NCBI GenBank assembly: GCA_902489595.1
Contig: CABUAS010000068.1
Coordinates: forward strand, 1 to 10,113
Length of the DNA: 10,113 nt
DNA from: an uncultured Oscillospiraceae bacterium
GTDB lineage: Bacteria; Bacillota; Clostridia; Oscillospirales; Acutalibacteraceae
Direction: 5' to 3'
Shown: piece after piece, positions 6,368 through 10,113 of the stretch
How the letters are laid out: every line of letters starts with the position of its first letter
How positions within the stretch are numbered: the first letter of the stretch is position 1
The notes under the pieces: model-generated
What the model was told of the DNA's origin: nothing
Databases searched by the model: none
The model's input: only the letters and a program-made list of their open reading frames with translations
Made by a program: the position numbers and the translations under genes

Positions 6368-6937
6368 TTATTTTGTTTTAATGAGGTGCCAACCGTCTTT
6401 GGCATAAACTATTCCGCTCAAAACGGTAACAACAGATACAATCCAAAATGCTATTGTGCAGTAAATATTAAACCAAGGCGTGGTCATATCAATATCTACT
6501 GATGGGCTTTCTCCGATTGCAAGAAACAGAAATGCAAGACCCGTTGTTGACATCTGAAGAAAAGTTTTTGCTTTTCCGAATGCATTTGCAGGTATAATTT
6601 CACCCGATGACGCTCCCGCCATTCTAATACCTGCAACAAGAAATTCTCTTGCAAGCATAAGCATAATGCAAATATCCGTATGCCAGCCTGCATTTACAAA
6701 AATAAGATATGCCGCAAAAACAAGACTTTTATCTGATAACGGATCCATCAATTTGCCGAAATCAGTTACAAGATTATTTTTTCTGGCAATAATTCCGTCT
6801 GCCTTGTCACTCATACAAGCAATAAAATAAACAATGAGTGCCGCTACCCAATGATATTTAAAATCAATATACGCAAACGCCATTAAAAACGGTATACAGC
6901 AAAAACGAAAAACCGTAATTTTATTAGGTAAATTCAT
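6368..6937 (-). CDS. pgsA: CDP-diacylglycerol--glycerol-3-phosphate 3-phosphatidyltransferase
   Basis: This membrane enzyme makes phosphatidylglycerol phosphate from CDP-diacylglycerol and glycerol 3-phosphate, the first step to phosphatidylglycerol and cardiolipin. The 189-residue protein has the complete CDP-alcohol phosphatidyltransferase signature D-x2-DG-x2-AR-x8-G-x3-D-x3-D: Asp44, Asp47-Gly48, Ala51-Arg52, Gly61, Asp65 and Asp69. Hydrophobic membrane segments lie at about 9-24, 30-42, 71-83, 88-105, 128-142 and 158-177. The start MNLPNKIT(V)FR is typical of PgsA. Its ATG overlaps the rimO stop by one base (TAATG), and an AGGAG site lies inside the end of rimO, so it is coupled to rimO. 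Other CDP-alcohol transferases share the motif, but the length, N-terminus and rimO neighbour support pgsA. Confidence 0.95.
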   Translation of the reverse strand: MNLPNKITVFRFCCIPFLMAFAYIDFKYHWVAALIVYFIACMSDKADGIIARKNNLVTDFGKLMDPLSDKSLVFAAYLIFVNAGWHTDICIMLMLAREFLVAGIRMAGASSGEIIPANAFGKAKTFLQMSTTGLAFLFLAIGESPSVDIDMTTPWFNIYCTIAFWIVSVVTVLSGIVYAKDGWHLIKTK

Positions 6938-8262
6938 TATACACTTTCTCCTATCAAATCATATCCGTCAAAATCTGTTATCTTAACCTGAACAAAATCA
7001 CCAATATTAAGGTCATCATCAGAGGTGAAAAATATTCCGCTGTCAATTTCAGGCGAATCAAGATAGCTTCTGCCGATGTACTTGCCGTCATTCTTTTCAT
7101 CAATAATAACTTTATAAACATTTCCTATTCTGCTTTTATTCGCATTTTCCGTAATGGAATACTGAATATCCATAAGTACTTCGGCACGCCTATTCTTAAC
7201 ATCATCGTCAATCTGATTTTCAAAAGAATAAGCAGGCGTATCTTCTTCGGGAGAATAAGCAAAACAACCCATTTTATCAAACTTAATATCTTTAACAAAA
7301 TTACAAAGTTCTTCAAAATCTTCTTCTGTTTCACCCGGAAAACCTACCATAAAAGTAGTTCTTAAAGATAAATCGGGAATTCTGTTTTTCATTTTCTGCA
7401 AAAGTTCTTTTAAAAATTCATAAGAACCGTTTCTGTTCATAGATTTAAGAATTCTATTATTACAATGCTGCAGAGGAATATCAATGTAAGAACAAACTTT
7501 TTCTTCACTTGCAATTACATCAATGAGTTCATCAGTAACCCTGTCGGGATAACAATAAAATAATCTAACCCACTGAATTTTTTCAATTTTGCATATTTCT
7601 TTCAAAAGTTCTGCAAGTTTATATTTGCCATAGCGTTCAAGACCGTACTTCGTAGTATCCTGTGCAACCAGAATAAGTTCTTTTATTCCGCTTTCGGCAA
7701 GCAAGTTAGCCTCATCAATGATACTTTGCATTGTTCGCTCTCTGTACTTCCCTCTTATCAAGGGAATTGCGCAGTACGAGCATTTATTGTCGCACCCATC
7801 TGAAAGTTTCAAATATGCCCAATGAGGCGGCGTAGAAAGCATTCTTTTATCGTCAAGAGGAAGATAACACTTATCCGGGAAAATCTCTGTTTTAATGCCG
7901 AGCAGAGCTTTCTGGCAGGTTTTAACAATGTCACAATTTGCACCTATACCTATAACGGCGTCAACTTCCGGAATCTCTTTAATAATTTCTTCCTGATACC
8001 GTTCTGCAAGACAGCCGGTAACAACTATTGCAGAAACAAGACCCGCTTTTTTATACTCGGCAACTTCAAGAATATTTTCGATTGCCTCTTTCTTAGCGTC
8101 TTCAATAAAGCCGCAGGTGTTGATTATCATAACATCAGCATCTTCTATCGTCTGAACAACGGTAAAATCACTGCTACTTAATTTTTCAAGCATAATTTCC
8201 CCATCAACCTGGTTTTTAGGACAACCGAGAGAAATCATACCCACTTTAAAATTTTCATTCAT
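6937..8262 (-). CDS. rimO: ribosomal protein S12 methylthiotransferase
   Basis: This radical-SAM enzyme adds a methylthio group to the conserved aspartate of ribosomal protein S12. With the start at 8262 it has 441 residues, the usual length. The N-terminal methylthiotransferase domain has auxiliary cluster cysteines Cys14 (SLGCPKNQVD), Cys50 (NTCGFI) and Cys84 (VTGCLAER). The radical-SAM motif is CDNKCSYC (Cys157, Cys161, Cys164). The C-terminal 60-70 residues form a TRAM domain. SLGCPKNxVD distinguishes RimO from the tRNA enzyme MiaB. A GTG at 8295 would add 11 residues with no family counterpart; it has an AAGGA about 10 bases upstream, so it is not excluded. The ATG at 8262 overlaps the recX stop (ATGAATGA) and lacks a strong ribosome binding site, which implies translational coupling to recX. 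Confidence 0.94.
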   Translation of the reverse strand: MNENFKVGMISLGCPKNQVDGEIMLEKLSSSDFTVVQTIEDADVMIINTCGFIEDAKKEAIENILEVAEYKKAGLVSAIVVTGCLAERYQEEIIKEIPEVDAVIGIGANCDIVKTCQKALLGIKTEIFPDKCYLPLDDKRMLSTPPHWAYLKLSDGCDNKCSYCAIPLIRGKYRERTMQSIIDEANLLAESGIKELILVAQDTTKYGLERYGKYKLAELLKEICKIEKIQWVRLFYCYPDRVTDELIDVIASEEKVCSYIDIPLQHCNNRILKSMNRNGSYEFLKELLQKMKNRIPDLSLRTTFMVGFPGETEEDFEELCNFVKDIKFDKMGCFAYSPEEDTPAYSFENQIDDDVKNRRAEVLMDIQYSITENANKSRIGNVYKVIIDEKNDGKYIGRSYLDSPEIDSGIFFTSDDDLNIGDFVQVKITDFDGYDLIGESV

Positions 8263-8857
8263 TTTCAATTTCATATAAGGCGGATTTAATATCACTGTAA
8301 GAAAATCCTTTTCTCATTAAAGCGTTGATAACCTTGTTTTTACCGCCTTCTGCTTTCAATTTATTCAGATAACTTTTATTGATAATGTTAATAATTGCCT
8401 GTTCACTGTTTATTTCAAGTTCATCAAGAATATTAGAAATTATTTCCTTATCAATTCCTTTGTAATAAAGTTCCTGCTTAACGTGATTTTCTGAAAAATT
8501 TTTATTTCTCAAAAGATGTTCGGCATAATTCAAAGCAAATTTTTCATCGTCAAGATAACCCATTTCAATGAATTTATCAATCGCTTTGTCTGCCGATACT
8601 CTGTCAACACTTTTGAGCAGTTTATCACGCAGTTCCTTTATTGAATGGTCACGTCTTGAAAGTAAATCAGCGCATTTATTGAACGCTTTTCTGTAATTGA
8701 TTTTTTCAAAAAGCGACTGCCATTCTTCATCATCAATATCAGTACCGTCAGGAACAAAGATTTCTGCCCAATAATCGACATCAGTTGTAATAACATATTC
8801 ATCATCAAGCAGAATATGTATCTTTTTTCCTCTGCCTCTTTGCGCTTTTAAAATCAT
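8255..8857 (-). CDS. recX: RecX family regulator of RecA
   Basis: RecX binds RecA filaments and modulates (usually inhibits) their extension and activity. The 200-residue protein has a short N-terminal beta-rich part (1-45) followed by three three-helix RecX repeats at about 58-105, 105-148 and 155-198. Recognisable blocks are LLSRRDHSIKELRDKL (65-80) and FIEMGYLDDEKFALNYAEH (96-114). Charged and low-identity sequence is normal in this family. Its ATG overlaps the recA stop by one base (TGATG) with no clear ribosome binding site of its own, so expression should be coupled to and lower than recA. The position directly after recA strongly supports the assignment. Confidence 0.9.
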   Translation of the reverse strand: MILKAQRGRGKKIHILLDDEYVITTDVDYWAEIFVPDGTDIDDEEWQSLFEKINYRKAFNKCADLLSRRDHSIKELRDKLLKSVDRVSADKAIDKFIEMGYLDDEKFALNYAEHLLRNKNFSENHVKQELYYKGIDKEIISNILDELEINSEQAIINIINKSYLNKLKAEGGKNKVINALMRKGFSYSDIKSALYEIENE

Positions 8858-10041
8858 CAGTCTTCGTCGTCTTCTACAGCAATATCAAGTTTTGCTCTTG
8901 CGGCAGCTCTTGTCTGCTTTACAGGGGGTTCGGCAGGTACAGAAGTTTCATCGCCGTCATCCGCTTTCGGGGCTGCCTTACCTCTGAATTTCTGTCCCGA
9001 AGTGTTCTGAAGTTCCTGAAGTTTTTCTTTAATTTGTGCCTCAATCTTAGCAGAAAAATCAGCATCACTTTCAACAAGTGCCTTAACCTTTTCTCTTCCC
9101 TGACCAAGCCTTTCGTCACCATAAGAAAACCACGAACCGCTCTTCTTGATAATATCAAGGTCAACTGCAACATCAACAATTTCGCCGCTTTTGCTGATTC
9201 CCTCGCCGTATACAATATCAAATTCTGCCTGTTTGAACGGAGGTGCAAGTTTATTCTTAACGATTTTGCATCTTGTTCTTGTGCCAACAAGTTCAGTACC
9301 TGTGCCTTTGATTGATTCGCCTTTTCTTACATCAATACGCATAGACGAATAGAATTTAAGAGCACGGCCGCCAGTCGTAACTTCGGGGTTGCCATACATT
9401 ACGCCAACCTTTTCACGAAGTTGGTTAATGAAAATAATAAGACAGTCGCTTTTATTGATTGAGCCTGTAAGTTTACGAAGTGCCTGGCTCATAAGCCTTG
9501 CGTGAAGGCCAACGTGAGAGTCGCCCATTTCGCCGTCAATTTCAGTTCTCGGAACAAGAGCAGCAACAGAGTCAACAACGATAATATCTACTGCACCTGA
9601 ACGGACAAGCTGCTCGGTGATTTCAAGTGCCTGCTCACCATAGTCGGGCTGTGAAACAAGAAGTGAATCAATATCTACACCGAGATTGGCGGCATAAACT
9701 GGATCAAGCGCGTGTTCTGCATCAACAAATGCAGCCTCACCGCCGAGTTTTTGAGCTTCAGCAATGCAGTGAAGTGCAAGAGTAGTTTTACCCGATGATT
9801 CGGGACCGTAGATTTCTACAATTCTGCCTCTCGGCAAACCGCCGATACCGGTTGCCAAGTCAAGTGTAAATGAACCTGTTGAAATAGCCTCAATATTAAG
9901 GTGTTTATTTTCACCGAGGCGCATAACAGCACCTGCACCATATTGCTTTTCAATCTGCTTTAAAGCGGCGTCAAGTGCTTTTCTTTTATCTTCAGCCGAA
10001 ACTTTCTTTTCGACTACAGGTATTTTTTTATCATTTGCCAT
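8857..10041 (-). CDS. recA: recombinase RecA
   Basis: RecA is the ATP-dependent strand-exchange protein of homologous recombination and the co-protease that triggers LexA self-cleavage. The 394-residue protein shows Walker A GPESSGKT (79-86), the catalytic glutamate Glu109 in VDAEHALDP, Walker B IIVVD (153-157), the DNA-binding loop L1 region (EIDGEMGDSHVGLHARLMSQALRK, roughly 167-190) and loop L2 around GNPEVTTGGRALKF (217-230). The first roughly 12 residues, rich in lysine, extend beyond the common start. Residues about 350-394 form a low-complexity Ala/Pro/charged tail ending in an acidic run (EDDED), like the regulatory acidic tails of other RecA proteins. GGAGGA at 10053-10048, 6 bases before the ATG, supports the start. 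No intein is present. It leads the - strand cluster recA-recX-rimO-pgsA. Confidence 0.98.
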   Translation of the reverse strand: MANDKKIPVVEKKVSAEDKRKALDAALKQIEKQYGAGAVMRLGENKHLNIEAISTGSFTLDLATGIGGLPRGRIVEIYGPESSGKTTLALHCIAEAQKLGGEAAFVDAEHALDPVYAANLGVDIDSLLVSQPDYGEQALEITEQLVRSGAVDIIVVDSVAALVPRTEIDGEMGDSHVGLHARLMSQALRKLTGSINKSDCLIIFINQLREKVGVMYGNPEVTTGGRALKFYSSMRIDVRKGESIKGTGTELVGTRTRCKIVKNKLAPPFKQAEFDIVYGEGISKSGEIVDVAVDLDIIKKSGSWFSYGDERLGQGREKVKALVESDADFSAKIEAQIKEKLQELQNTSGQKFRGKAAPKADDGDETSVPAEPPVKQTRAAARAKLDIAVEDDED

Positions 10042-10047
10042 AAATAA

Positions 10048-10098
10048 TCCTCCAAAAAGATGGGCATAAATGTATTCGCCCTGATAACTTATATTATA
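10048..10098 (-). promoter_or_regulatory. recA upstream region: -10 box, imperfect palindrome and ribosome binding site
   Basis: On the - strand a TATAAT (10098-10093) could be the -10 of the recA promoter; its -35 would lie beyond the right edge. After the expected start site is a partly symmetrical 20-base segment with arms GGGC (10081-10078) and GCCC (10065-10062). Then comes the strong ribosome binding site GGAGGA (10053-10048). A canonical Gram-positive LexA operator (CGAAC-N4-GTTCG) is not present in the visible part. Confidence 0.55.
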
Positions 10099-10113
10099 TA
10101 AAAAATAAATAAT

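Noticed and set aside
8919..9352. Open frames of 68-123 codons within and opposite recA
   Set aside because: They are out-of-frame shadows of recA with no independent start signals.
1..10113. Search for mobile elements, CRISPR repeats, tRNA genes, toxin-antitoxin pairs or defence genes
   Set aside because: The window is almost fully taken up by housekeeping genes; no direct-repeat array, transposase, cloverleaf or small gene pair was seen on either strand.

Overview
This window is a stretch of core chromosome from a low-GC Gram-positive bacterium, most likely an anaerobic clostridial (Ruminococcaceae/Oscillospiraceae-like) lineage. The reasons are AT-rich codon use, strong AAGGAG/GGAGG ribosome binding sites, a T-box leader, an aldo/keto reductase fused to a ferredoxin-like dicluster domain, and a recA-recX-rimO-pgsA cluster. 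The assignment is an inference from gene content. There is no mobile element, CRISPR array, rRNA, tRNA or phage gene.

Layout: two gene blocks converge on one hairpin terminator at about 2861-2889. On the + strand, asd-dapA-dapB (79-2845) encodes three lysine/diaminopimelate steps in pathway order: aspartyl phosphate to aspartate semialdehyde, to hydroxy-tetrahydrodipicolinate, to tetrahydrodipicolinate. Its 78-base leader holds a terminator-like hairpin and a segment that could mask the asd ribosome binding site; it may be the end of a control element that begins outside the window.

On the - strand, reading from the right edge, recA-recX-rimO-pgsA (10041-6368) are packed with 1-8 base overlaps. 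They cover recombination, RecA modulation, ribosomal protein S12 methylthiolation and phosphatidylglycerol-phosphate synthesis. A good promoter (6363-6336) lies directly after pgsA and starts a cysteine T-box leader with a readable UGC specifier, a T-box sequence, and mutually exclusive antiterminator and terminator. It controls cysE (serine acetyltransferase), cysS (cysteinyl-tRNA synthetase) and, 3 bases later, the aldo/keto reductase with two Fe-S cluster motifs. Uncharged tRNA-Cys should therefore raise both cysteine precursor synthesis and tRNA-Cys charging, and probably also the reductase, whose substrate is unknown.

The most useful points are the T-box, which shows that an upstream in-frame ATG for cysE is false; the reductase joined to the cysteine operon; the asd leader; and the permuted recA neighbourhood. 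I found no convincing undescribed multi-gene system.
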